Below, piece after piece: positions 18,201 through 25,593 of a stretch of DNA of 64,000 nt. Made by a program: the position numbers and the translations under genes. Each line of letters starts with the position of its first letter. Position 1 is the first letter of the stretch. Source of the stretch: Stanieria cyanosphaera PCC 7437 (lineage in GTDB: Bacteria > Cyanobacteriota > Cyanobacteriia > Cyanobacteriales > Xenococcaceae); contig NC_019748.1 in NCBI RefSeq assembly GCF_000317575.1, positions 4,174,501 to 4,238,500 of the forward strand. The letters run 5' to 3'. The notes under the pieces are model-generated. The model worked only from the letters and a program-made list of their open reading frames with translations, was not told the origin of the DNA and made no database searches.

Positions 18201-20741
18201 ATTCACACTTTCTGCTAAGAGATCATTGTTATTAGAAGTTTGGGCAATTAATTGATCTATTGGTAATTGTTCAAAATCAAGATTAGCATCAACATTTAAA
18301 TTAACTCGATCTAAATCAGGATTAGTAGTTAAATTAGATAAAATTAAATCACCTTGGGCATTAAGAGATTGTTCTCCTAGTTGTAAAGCAATTTGATTAG
18401 CTTGAATGGGAAGATTAACTTGATTGTTAAGTAAAGGATTGAGACTACCTGCTAACTCAATTTGTCCGTCGAGATTATCTAAATTTAAGTTTTGAAGATT
18501 TTGAGGCGCAAATGTTTGTGCTAATAAATTAGAGTTAAGATTGTTGGCATTAAGATTAGTTTGCCATCGATTATTATTTAAACTTCCTTGAGCATTAATT
18601 GTGCCATTAGCTACAGCTAAATTAGCATCAAGATTTGCCTTAATAGTACTTAGATTAGGATTATCAGCTAAAGTTAATAATTGTTGTAATTGCCCTGAAA
18701 GGTTAATCCTGCTAGATTCTAAAGTAGTAGCTAGAGGTAAACTGGGTATAAATTGATTGAGTGCAATTCTACCTGTGTTAGCTGTTGCTTGTAAGTTACC
18801 TGAAGTGAGTCTACTATCAAGATTAACATCGCTACCATTTACAGCTAGATTTAAATTAGCTATTCCTGTAACTTGATTGGGGTTTAATTGGTCTAATCTA
18901 CCATTTAAATTAATTGTACCTTTTTCTAAAGTAATTGGTCGGTCAAAATTAACTGCTGAGGTATTTAATTGAGATAAAAATGGTGATAAAGCTAAAGCAG
19001 AAGCTGTAATATTAGTTTGCCATTGTTGATTGTTTAAATTAGCGTTTCCTTCAACATTTAATCGACCTTCACCTACTAGAACTTCAGTATCATCAAGTAA
19101 TAATTGATTATCAGCAAATAAAACTGTTCCTGAACCAGAAATATTTTCTACTGTTGTGGTTGAAGCTTGAGGAATTTGCCATTGCAAATTTGCTTGAGGA
19201 TTAGCTAATGTTCCTCTAACTTTTCCTTCGGCGTTGAAAGTATTAACGGCTATTTCTTGAGGAAAATTATAATATGGAGATACTATTTTTTCTGTAGGTA
19301 AAGTAGCTTTAAAGTTAAATGCCAAAGGCATATTCGTAGCATCTATAGCTTGATGATTTTCAAGAGACTGTTGAATGTTAGTGTCGATGATTCCTTGTCC
19401 TTGAATTTGTCCTCCAGCTAAGGGGATAGCTTCTAAATTTTTCAAAACAACTTCACTTAAATTAGCAGCAAAATTAGCTTGAACTGATTTTAATTTGGTT
19501 TGAGCTACAGTTAAAGTTTTAGTATTATTAATTGTGCCTGTTAATAAGGGTTCTTTGATCGCACCTGATAATTGTAATTGGGCTGCTACTTCACCAGCAA
19601 GATCGACAGGAAAAGAGGTATTAAAAGTTTGCTGTAAACCTGATAAACTAAAGGGTAAAACATCTACATTTAAGTCATAACCTTGTTGTAAATCTACTGT
19701 ACCTTTTAACTTAGCAGTAAGATTGCCTAAATTAACTTGAGTATCATTTACTTGGGCATTTCTACCACCAAAATTTAATTGAGATTTAGCTGTTAAAGAT
19801 GAAGATAAATCTTCTACTTCACCTTGCACATTTTGTAAATTAACTTGTCCTTCAATATTAGCAGCAGTAATTTCTTCAAAAGAAGGAATATTAATATCTA
19901 AATCGGCATTCAGCTTACCACTATTAAGATTGATTGGAGAATTAGGGATTAAAGAAGTAACATCAGTTAAAACTAAATCATTAATTTGTAGCTTAGTATT
20001 AGTTTGACCAGAAGCAATGGTAGTTTGTCCTTTGATTTTTGCTTTAGCTTGTTCTATAGCTGCATCTAAATCATATTCTACTAATTGATCGCCAGTGGGA
20101 TTGTACCTACCGCTACCGTCAAGTTGTACTTCAATGGGGGATTGATTATAAGGAACAGCAGTGATATTTCCTTCTTCAACATTTACTGTCAAATCTACAT
20201 AAATAGAAGGTTCTCCATCTTGTGTTTGTAAGTTTAAATCTAACCAAGAATTATCTTTAGCTTGTTCTAAATAAACTTCTGGTTGAACTAAAGTAATTTC
20301 TAAAGGTAAAGTTCGTTTAAAAATAAGAGGTAAGATATTGAAACCGACTTCGACTCGATCAATTGCAACTTTACCAGGATCTGTGGCAGTAGGAGGAACA
20401 GTAAGAGAGTCGAAGGTGATTCCCCTCAGAGAGACACTTTCTACCTCGCCAAAATCTACAGGGCGATTAATTATTTGACTGATTTGTTGTTCTAAGAAAG
20501 AAGGTAATTTTTGTTTGACTAAAACTTTAGTTCCCCAATAACCCAAACCAACTATTGCAAAGGTAGAAAAGCCAATGATTGTTATTTTGGAAGGATGTTT
20601 AATTTTTTCTAAAAACATTTGCCAAAAACTAGAAGGTTCTGGATTGGGAGGGGGATTTTGTAGAAATTTTGTCATTGTCTTAAATACTACAGACAAAGCA
20701 TAGATAATTTTAAATCTCAATTGGTGTAATGATTGAGTCAC
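15222..20741 (-). CDS. Very large TamB-like (DUF490) translocation/assembly protein
   Basis: An 1839-residue envelope protein. The N-terminus has a Pro-rich stretch (NPPPNPEPSS) and one membrane segment at about residues 53-75 (ITIIGFSTFAIVGLGYWG). The rest is a long series of beta-rich segments (repeating patterns such as GxxNLNxGxLxLQG), typical of the AsmA/TamB bridge-like proteins that span the periplasm. The last 350 residues (TNINLIRNN to LPTLGQT to EGIYEIKNDASVRATYDYVLNEGRIEYQLRF) match the conserved TamB/DUF490 C-terminal region. Members of the family assist outer-membrane assembly or lipid transfer. The start is uncertain: GTG 20741, or ATG 20675 beginning MTKFLQNPPPNPE. Confidence 0.88.
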   Translation of the reverse strand: MTQSLHQLRFKIIYALSVVFKTMTKFLQNPPPNPEPSSFWQMFLEKIKHPSKITIIGFSTFAIVGLGYWGTKVLVKQKLPSFLEQQISQIINRPVDFGEVESVSLRGITFDSLTVPPTATDPGKVAIDRVEVGFNILPLIFKRTLPLEITLVQPEVYLEQAKDNSWLDLNLQTQDGEPSIYVDLTVNVEEGNITAVPYNQSPIEVQLDGSGRYNPTGDQLVEYDLDAAIEQAKAKIKGQTTIASGQTNTKLQINDLVLTDVTSLIPNSPINLNSGKLNADLDINIPSFEEITAANIEGQVNLQNVQGEVEDLSSSLTAKSQLNFGGRNAQVNDTQVNLGNLTAKLKGTVDLQQGYDLNVDVLPFSLSGLQQTFNTSFPVDLAGEVAAQLQLSGAIKEPLLTGTINNTKTLTVAQTKLKSVQANFAANLSEVVLKNLEAIPLAGGQIQGQGIIDTNIQQSLENHQAIDATNMPLAFNFKATLPTEKIVSPYYNFPQEIAVNTFNAEGKVRGTLANPQANLQWQIPQASTTTVENISGSGTVLFADNQLLLDDTEVLVGEGRLNVEGNANLNNQQWQTNITASALALSPFLSQLNTSAVNFDRPITLEKGTINLNGRLDQLNPNQVTGIANLNLAVNGSDVNLDSRLTSGNLQATANTGRIALNQFIPSLPLATTLESSRINLSGQLQQLLTLADNPNLSTIKANLDANLAVANGTINAQGSLNNNRWQTNLNANNLNSNLLAQTFAPQNLQNLNLDNLDGQIELAGSLNPLLNNQVNLPIQANQIALQLGEQSLNAQGDLILSNLTTNPDLDRVNLNVDANLDFEQLPIDQLIAQTSNNNDLLAESVNVYGQANFQGQFVGNNLISAPTNPENLNLTGNLSLNNFAFNDVVFDPVMAGQVNINPANELAVNLKGEQDVIAATAEPCTANRCRFPYLPTSLELRQGENTSQPVIATGNRQGDVFSLDIQNFPLALLNLAPGEPLGIQGALNGQTTGEINANLFTLATTGNVTVEQPAIGYIQAKKFAANFNYNPEQNLAEVATSSLEFGNSEYNFNGGVNLATGQLEGELNIPQAYVQDILTTFRWFTLEDLTRLFQTPNYAQANQVAPNNIETASESLVRKLKLLRQIENQIQAEAAAKQAGEVPTDLDIRGAYGGEILLAGTITNPQINFSVEANDWEWQPQPAFANIVPPLGFIKEEIQFIAINQILLQGIYQDSIVNLDNARIQVEDATVALQGKLSPAQPENASFQIENLSLDVINRFINIPVDIAGVINSNGTITGTLSQPQLEGNITFSDGAYNGQALPETIAGNYIYTDDKLQFATTEPSSIQVDATVPYPIQPGNDTITANLDLGTEAFSLLGIFTQDNLTWLGGEGTATLRATGRLDLNRATPLYALNATGEVNLQDAQVKNKYFSEPLIATGKATLNNQLVNVEQLTGKFAEKDLTVTGTLPILYSVSSIENPLTINLPEGKINLEELYEGDVAGNVIVTGAALEPIIGGEVFLTDGEVFIPEQEDNDSTVATNINLIRNNNADSPAIITRLNNFQVNLDNFKIEQSPLYEFNVQGNLSLNGTADTVSNIEPKGTIFINKGNVDWLSSNFTLVRNRQNTAVFTPEAGFLNPYLDVQMKTEVSNLNNLRQLEPDRNEISDDISQVGRTEVITVNLIIDGEAEELLPTLGQTASNCNVRPDNVPPSGEVNYSQTELNQLATCINVAALNGQRDRNLLNSPAVQLTSTPTRSQGEIVNLLGNQFLSFAEELQNSNAEELLNFGVAQFVITPIQRRLFYRVEDFVVGVGQNIGLDYLRVYPYLEGIYEIKNDASVRATYDYVLNEGRIEYQLRF

Positions 20742-21055
20742 ACCTTATCATTATCTTTTTGGTCAAACTTCTTTCCTCCGACAGAAAATAATTAAATTGT
20801 GGTAATTAATTTAAGTTGATATTTATCGCAGAGCAATCCTCAAAAACTACCGACTCAATTTTTGATCAAAAATACCTTTTTTAAGCTCGATTTTGGTGCA
20901 TGGCATATTTTTTACAAGTATATTGCCTACATAATATTTTTAGATATTATCTCACTCTGAGGAAATCTAAATTGATAACTAGCTATAGTATTTCAAGATA
21001 ACCTATAAAAATAAAAAAAAACAAAAGTAAACATTAGGGAGTTAAAAGTTAACCA
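20742..21055. other. AT-rich divergent promoter region
   Basis: No gene seen. The 314 bases separate the divergent tamB-like gene and gloA and must hold promoters for both. AGGGAG lies upstream of the gloA ATG. I see no clear hairpin or repeat family here. Confidence 0.5.
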
Positions 21056-21487
21056 ATGCGAATGCTTCACACTATGCTACGAGTTGGCAACTTAGAGGAA
21101 TCTTTAAAGTTTTATTGCGATGTTTTAGGCATGAAATTACTACGCCAAAAAGACTATCCAGGCGGTGAATTTACTCTTGCTTTTGTGGGATATGGGGACG
21201 AAGCTAACCATACTGTGATTGAGCTAACTTACAATTGGGGTGTTGAACAATACGATCTGGGTAATGCATATGGGCATATTGCTTTGGGTGTAGATGATAT
21301 CTATGGCACTTGTGAAAAAATTAAATCTCTTGGTGGAAAAGTGACTAGAGAACCTGGTCCAATGAAGCATGGTAGTACTGTAATTGCTTTTGTAGAAGAT
21401 CCAGACGGCTATAAAATTGAGTTAATTCAACTAGGAACACAAGGTTCGGCAAAAAAGGCGGAATTAGCTAGTCAAAAAGTATATTAA
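21056..21487 (+). CDS. gloA: Lactoylglutathione lyase (glyoxalase I)
   Basis: Converts the methylglyoxal-glutathione hemithioacetal to S-lactoylglutathione. The 143-residue protein carries the family signatures [54 protein letters not shown] and the C-terminal [15 protein letters not shown]. Metal ligands expected from the family are His5 (MLHTMLRV), Glu56-like (VIELTYNW), His (YGHIALG) and Glu (YKIELI); all are present. This is the short, nickel-type bacterial form. It has no neighbour in the same pathway. Confidence 0.96.
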   Translation: MRMLHTMLRVGNLEESLKFYCDVLGMKLLRQKDYPGGEFTLAFVGYGDEANHTVIELTYNWGVEQYDLGNAYGHIALGVDDIYGTCEKIKSLGGKVTREPGPMKHGSTVIAFVEDPDGYKIELIQLGTQGSAKKAELASQKVY

Positions 21488-21881
21488 ATTACAAAAATTT
21501 GTGGTGGGTTATGGTATAGAGCAAGATTTTAAATCAGGAGGATTACAATTAAGCTTGCGCCTAATCCACTATACTAAGCTTGTCCTGATCCAAAGGCAAA
21601 GGAACAGATTGAGTTATTGATTGGTAAGAGACAGGAGACAGAAAACGCGAGAGGTTCGCTCTCTTCCTTCGCGATCGCGTAAGGATCGAAGTAAAAAGCA
21701 GAGGCAAGGAGAAAAGGGGACAATAAGCAGCCATAACTGGGTAACTGTTCACTGATAAAGGTTCATTTCTCACAGAGTATTGATCAGCAAAGCTATTGTG
21801 AATTTTTCGGCTACTAGAACAGAGATTTTTTACAATTGGGATAACTTCTTTGGGCTACTGAAGAGCAAGTATTAAGGAAAT
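21488..21881. other. Repeat-rich intergenic region
   Basis: No convincing gene. It holds a GAGAG/CTCTC mini-hairpin at about 21649-21664, a HIP1 site in TTCGCGATCGCG, and a segment (21681-21715) that resembles the one at 1921-1955. The PBP promoter should lie near 21800-21860; AAGGAAAT precedes its ATG. Confidence 0.6.
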
Positions 21882-24152
21882 ATGACTACTAAACCGCCAT
21901 CCAAACCTCCTGCATCAGGTAATTCGACCAAATCTCAATTGAGTAAAATTTTGACTCAAGCGGTTCAAACTATTCAAGCCAAAGTTAATTTTAATGCTCT
22001 GGCGTTGAGATCAGGAACACAAGTACCTGAATTAAAAGTTCAAGATGCTAATTCTCAAGAAAGAGTTTATCCTTTGTTAGGCGATCGCTATTCGATTGGA
22101 CGTAGTTCTCGTTGTGATATTCAAGTTCGTAATCCTGTAGTTAGTCAAGTTCATTTTTCCTTAACCAGAAATAAGAAAAATCCTCGTTCTTTTTTAATCA
22201 AAGACGAAAAATCAACTAATGGTATTTATATCGGTAAAAGAAGAGTTGCCAATTTTGCTCTTTATCACGGCGATCGCTTTACTTTAGGCCCACCAGAGTT
22301 AGCTGCTGCTGTTACTCTTGAGTATTATAATCCTCCTCCGTTATGGCTGAAGATTTTGCGCTACAGTCTTTATGGTACGGGAGGAATGATGAGTTTATTA
22401 ATTCTCTGGATTGGAATTGAATGGGCAAAAACGCCTGTTTATCCTTTACCTAGAGAAGCAACTCGCCCTGTGGTTGTTTACGCTGATGATGGCACTCCAA
22501 TTAACCCAGTTGCCCAAAATACTCACCGCGAACTAAAAAATCTGGCTGACTTTTCTCCTTATCTACCTAAAGCGGTAATTGCTTCTGAAGATAGTAGATA
22601 TTACTGGCATTTGGGCGTAGATCCTTATGGAATTGCTCGGGCGATCGCAGTAAATTTAACTTCTTCGGAATTAAAACAAGGAGCAAGTACAATTACTCAA
22701 CAATTAGCCCGAAGTCTTTTTCCTGAAGTCGGTAGACAAAATACGGCAGGCAGAAAATTGCGAGAGATGCTAGTAGCTTTAAAACTCGAGGCAGTTTATA
22801 GCAAAAAAACAATTTTAAAAACCTATCTCAATCGTGTTTATCTTGGTGTGGGCAGTTATGGTTTTGAAGATGCTGCCCAATTTTATTTTGAAAAGTCCGC
22901 TGCCGATCTCAGTCTCTCAGAAGCAGCTACTCTAGTAGCAATTTTGCCTGCCCCTAATCTTTACAACCCAGTTAAAGATTATGAAACTTCTGTCGCCTTA
23001 CGTAATCGTGTGATTAATCGAATGGTGAAATTAGGCATGGTATCCGAAGCAGAAGCAGACAGAGCAAGGCGATCGCGAATTGAGGTTAGTCCGAACGCCC
23101 GTCAAACCCTTTCTAATACTACTGCTCCCTACTTTTACGCCTATGTTCTCAAAGAACTACAAGCTCTCCTTGGTACAGAAGTAGCCAAAGAAGGAAATTA
23201 CATTGTTGAAACAGGGTTAGCTCTTCAAATACAAACCGAAGCCGAACAATCTCTCAAATATTCAGTAACAGAAGATGGTTCACGCTATGGCTATTCTCAA
23301 GGGGCAATTGTTACTCTCGACAGTGAGACTGGACAGATTATCGCCTTAGTTGGTGGGGCAGATTATAATCAAAGTCAATTTGACCGCGCCACCCAAGCTA
23401 AACGTCAGCCAGGATCGACTTTTAAAATGTTTGCTTATACTTCTGCGATTGAACAAGGAATCAATCCTAATAATAAATATTCCTGCGCTCCCGTCAGTTG
23501 GAAAGGACAAGAATATCGAGGTTGCGAACGTAGTAGTGGTGAAATAAATATGTATCGTGGGTTAGAGCAATCTGAAAATGCAGTTGCTTTACGAGTGGCC
23601 CAAGATATTGGTTTAAATCGAGTTATTGAGATGGCACGACGGTTTGGCATTAACTCTTCTTTAACAGAATCACCAGGTTTAGTTTTGGGAGAAAGTGAAG
23701 TTAGTGTTTTAGAAATGACTGGTGCTTATGGTGCTTTGGCTAATGATGGAATTTGGCATCGTCCCCACGCGATTAATCGAATTCTGGATGGTAGTGATTG
23801 TGAGAATCCTAATGACTGGCAAACTTGTAGAGAAATTTATTCTTTTACTAGCGACAGTCAAAATAGTCGGGAAGTTGTTTCTGAAGCAGTCGCTGAGCGA
23901 ATGACTTATATGCTTAAACAAGTAATTGCCGATGGTACAGGCAAAGCAGCCGATATTTCTCAAGGAGAAGCAGGCAAAACAGGTACAACTGATAATAGTG
24001 TTGATTTATGGTTTATTGGCTATGTACCAAAAAAAAATTTAGTGACAGGGATTTGGTTGGGTAATGACGATAATTCCGCAACTAAAGGTAGCAGTTGGCA
24101 AGCTGCAACTTTGTGGGGTAATTATATGCGCAAAATTATCGATTATCGATAA
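21882..24152 (+). CDS. Class A penicillin-binding protein (PBP1) with an N-terminal FHA domain
   Basis: A bifunctional peptidoglycan synthase. Residues about 50-145 form a forkhead-associated domain (YSIGRSSRCDIQV, QVHFSL, STNGIYIGKRR), which binds phosphothreonine. One membrane helix follows at about 160-178. The glycosyltransferase-51 domain shows EDSRYYWHLGVDPYGIARA and KQGASTITQQLARSLF. The transpeptidase domain has the active serine Ser512 in RQPGSTFK, an SEN motif and KTGTT near 698. The FHA domain is on the cytoplasmic side and implies control by Ser/Thr phosphorylation. The start at 21882 is supported by AAGGAAAT a few bases upstream. Confidence 0.95.
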   Translation: MTTKPPSKPPASGNSTKSQLSKILTQAVQTIQAKVNFNALALRSGTQVPELKVQDANSQERVYPLLGDRYSIGRSSRCDIQVRNPVVSQVHFSLTRNKKNPRSFLIKDEKSTNGIYIGKRRVANFALYHGDRFTLGPPELAAAVTLEYYNPPPLWLKILRYSLYGTGGMMSLLILWIGIEWAKTPVYPLPREATRPVVVYADDGTPINPVAQNTHRELKNLADFSPYLPKAVIASEDSRYYWHLGVDPYGIARAIAVNLTSSELKQGASTITQQLARSLFPEVGRQNTAGRKLREMLVALKLEAVYSKKTILKTYLNRVYLGVGSYGFEDAAQFYFEKSAADLSLSEAATLVAILPAPNLYNPVKDYETSVALRNRVINRMVKLGMVSEAEADRARRSRIEVSPNARQTLSNTTAPYFYAYVLKELQALLGTEVAKEGNYIVETGLALQIQTEAEQSLKYSVTEDGSRYGYSQGAIVTLDSETGQIIALVGGADYNQSQFDRATQAKRQPGSTFKMFAYTSAIEQGINPNNKYSCAPVSWKGQEYRGCERSSGEINMYRGLEQSENAVALRVAQDIGLNRVIEMARRFGINSSLTESPGLVLGESEVSVLEMTGAYGALANDGIWHRPHAINRILDGSDCENPNDWQTCREIYSFTSDSQNSREVVSEAVAERMTYMLKQVIADGTGKAADISQGEAGKTGTTDNSVDLWFIGYVPKKNLVTGIWLGNDDNSATKGSSWQAATLWGNYMRKIIDYR

Positions 24153-24165
24153 ATAAAGATTTAGT

Positions 24166-24357
24166 TTATTGTTCTTCAGTTTCGAGACAGGGATTAATTT
24201 CTAAATCATAAACAATTGCATCGATGAGATGATGCAGCGCAAAAAAGAACAATTGCTCATTACCATGTTCTAAAGCAGTTTTTAAATATTTTCTTCCTTG
24301 TTCTGGATTCATTAACACTTCGTATAAACTTTTTCTCGGGTAATTAATCAAAGACAC
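24166..24357 (-). CDS. Small protein resembling the N-terminal part of an addiction-module antidote
   Basis: A 63-residue product. The central stretch MNPEQGRKYLKTALEHGN, then EQLFFFALHHLIDA, is similar in pattern to the start of HigA-like antidote proteins (DPE..A.YL..AL..GD..LF..AL). The helix-turn-helix half that should follow is absent, and the sequence instead ends in DLEINPCLETEEQ. No toxin gene lies beside it. It could be a trimmed remnant or a genuine short protein. It converges on the PBP gene, 13 bases from its stop. Confidence 0.5.
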   Translation of the reverse strand: MSLINYPRKSLYEVLMNPEQGRKYLKTALEHGNEQLFFFALHHLIDAIVYDLEINPCLETEEQ

Positions 24358-25179
24358 AATTGACCTCTATATTTAACTTTTTTAAAACATTATGAATAAA
24401 ACTCACCTCGAACAATAGATACTTACAAAATTTCTAAAAAAAGCTGAATAGATCTAGCAATATATTAATAGGTTAGGACATTAATTTTGTACAGAGGGAA
24501 TAGAGATTAAGAAAAACGTCCTAACGGTTTCTAGTAATGCTATAAAACTAAAAAACATTAACTTCACACGGTGGTTAATTATGGTGAGGTTTTTTTACCA
24601 TCCTTCACCATCAAAAAAACTAAGTAATTCGTTGATTGTGATCTTTATACAGACCTAGTACTTCTTCTTACTCCTCTCAATCCCCTTGTATCCCTTTTAC
24701 AAGGAGGAAAGACAAAGAAATTAACTTTTAACATTGGAGATAGAACATCTACGCATGGGAATTAATTTTACTGAGCAAAAAGATTAAAAAATTAATTCTT
24801 GGCAAATTTATTAGAGCTATGCTCATTATTGCTTAAATTGATATTTACCAAAATCATCTTTATTAACTCTTAATCAATCTGACAAAGTTTTGACATATTT
24901 GGACAATATTTATTTTGTAAAGTCAATTGGTAGCAAAACTTAAAAATTATAAATTTTTTCACTTGATTCAACTAGTTTAAGTAGCTTGTGATACCTTGAC
25001 GCCAAGATTTATGTTGCTTCAAGCACAAAATAATATCTGGAAAAAATAACAACATTAAGCCAATAATTTATTTTTTGTTTTAGAATTTAGGTTGCCTAGA
25101 CAAGAATAATTATTTAAAAGTTATTTCTTGGTTAGATATATTAAAATAGCAGCAAGTTTTAATCTTAGGAGTAAAACTA
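24358..25179. other. Long intergenic region with possible small RNA
   Basis: No gene seen in 822 bases. Three structures stand out: an 8-bp inverted repeat GTTAGGAC (24472-24479) and GTCCTAAC (24518-24525); a terminator-like hairpin at 24562-24596; and CCTTGTA/TACAAGG at 24684-24704. The last 60 bases carry the promoter and TTAGGAG ribosome site of the next gene. Confidence 0.5.
24562..24611 (+). terminator. Alternative hairpins with T7 tract, possible small-RNA terminator
   Basis: CTTCAC (24562-24567) can pair with GTGAGG (24584-24589), followed by seven T (24590-24596). Alternatively ATGGTGAGG (24581-24589) pairs with CCTTCACCAT (24602-24611) with one bulge, which would sequester the T tract in the loop. 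There is no gene directly upstream on this strand for about 400 bases, so it would end a non-coding transcript. Confidence 0.4.
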
Positions 25180-25530
25180 ATGGCAGAACCTTTTAGATTT
25201 TCAGACGGACAACTAGCTTATAGTGTAGAAGATTTAGTTAAACTGTGTAAGCGATCGCCTGGAGAAGGGATTAACTATTTAATGCGAGCAGATTTTGAAA
25301 ACTGGTTGGCGTATATAGGTAAACCCGATCTCGCCCAAATGACTCAAACAATCCGTCAAGAGCAACTAAGTGAAAGCGAAAAATTAGAACAATTTGTAGC
25401 TAAATGTAAGCTGGCAGTCACAGGCGAACCCAAGTCAATTGCGTCAACTAAGCCAGCCAAATCAAATAATTTTATGAATAATCTGAGTAAATTTTTTCAG
25501 AATTTAATTCCTCAAAAATCAACTAAATAA
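25180..25530 (+). CDS. Uncharacterized small cytoplasmic protein, 116 aa
   Basis: Unknown function. The N-terminal 75 residues form one compact-looking unit (LAYSVEDLVKLCKRSPGEG, then the acidic-aromatic stretch FENWLAYIGKPDLAQM), recalling a short domain that I associate with cyanobacterial kinase and chaperone proteins, but I cannot name it. The C-terminal 35 residues are basic and Ser/Lys-rich (ASTKPAKSNN to LIPQKSTK). There is no signal peptide. The start is well supported by TTAGGAG about 10 bases upstream. It is followed by a hairpin terminator. Confidence 0.75.
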   Translation: MAEPFRFSDGQLAYSVEDLVKLCKRSPGEGINYLMRADFENWLAYIGKPDLAQMTQTIRQEQLSESEKLEQFVAKCKLAVTGEPKSIASTKPAKSNNFMNNLSKFFQNLIPQKSTK

Positions 25531-25565
25531 TCAAAATTTTAAAGATAATTTAGTTTAATTGAATG

Positions 25566-25585
25566 GCGAACTACGGTTCGCTTTT
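25566..25585 (+). terminator. Rho-independent terminator
   Basis: GCGAAC (25566-25571) pairs with GTTCGC (25576-25581) across a TACG tetraloop, followed by TTTT. It sits 35 bases after the 116-aa gene, at the convergent junction with the GH9 gene. Confidence 0.6.
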
Positions 25586-25593
25586 ATCAAAAA

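Noticed and set aside
15222-20741. Possible giant adhesin or repeat-rich surface protein
   Set aside because: The single N-terminal anchor, beta-rich body and conserved C-terminal region fit TamB/DUF490 much better.
21561-21773. 70-residue open frame on the minus strand between gloA and the PBP gene
   Set aside because: It lies wholly in a repeat-rich spacer, shows no domain-like pattern and includes repeat sequence shared with another spacer.
24540-24600. Possible Yfr1 small RNA because of CTTCACAC near a T-tailed hairpin
   Set aside because: The conserved single-stranded motif ACTCCTCACAC expected for Yfr1 is not present exactly, so I left it as an unnamed hairpin.
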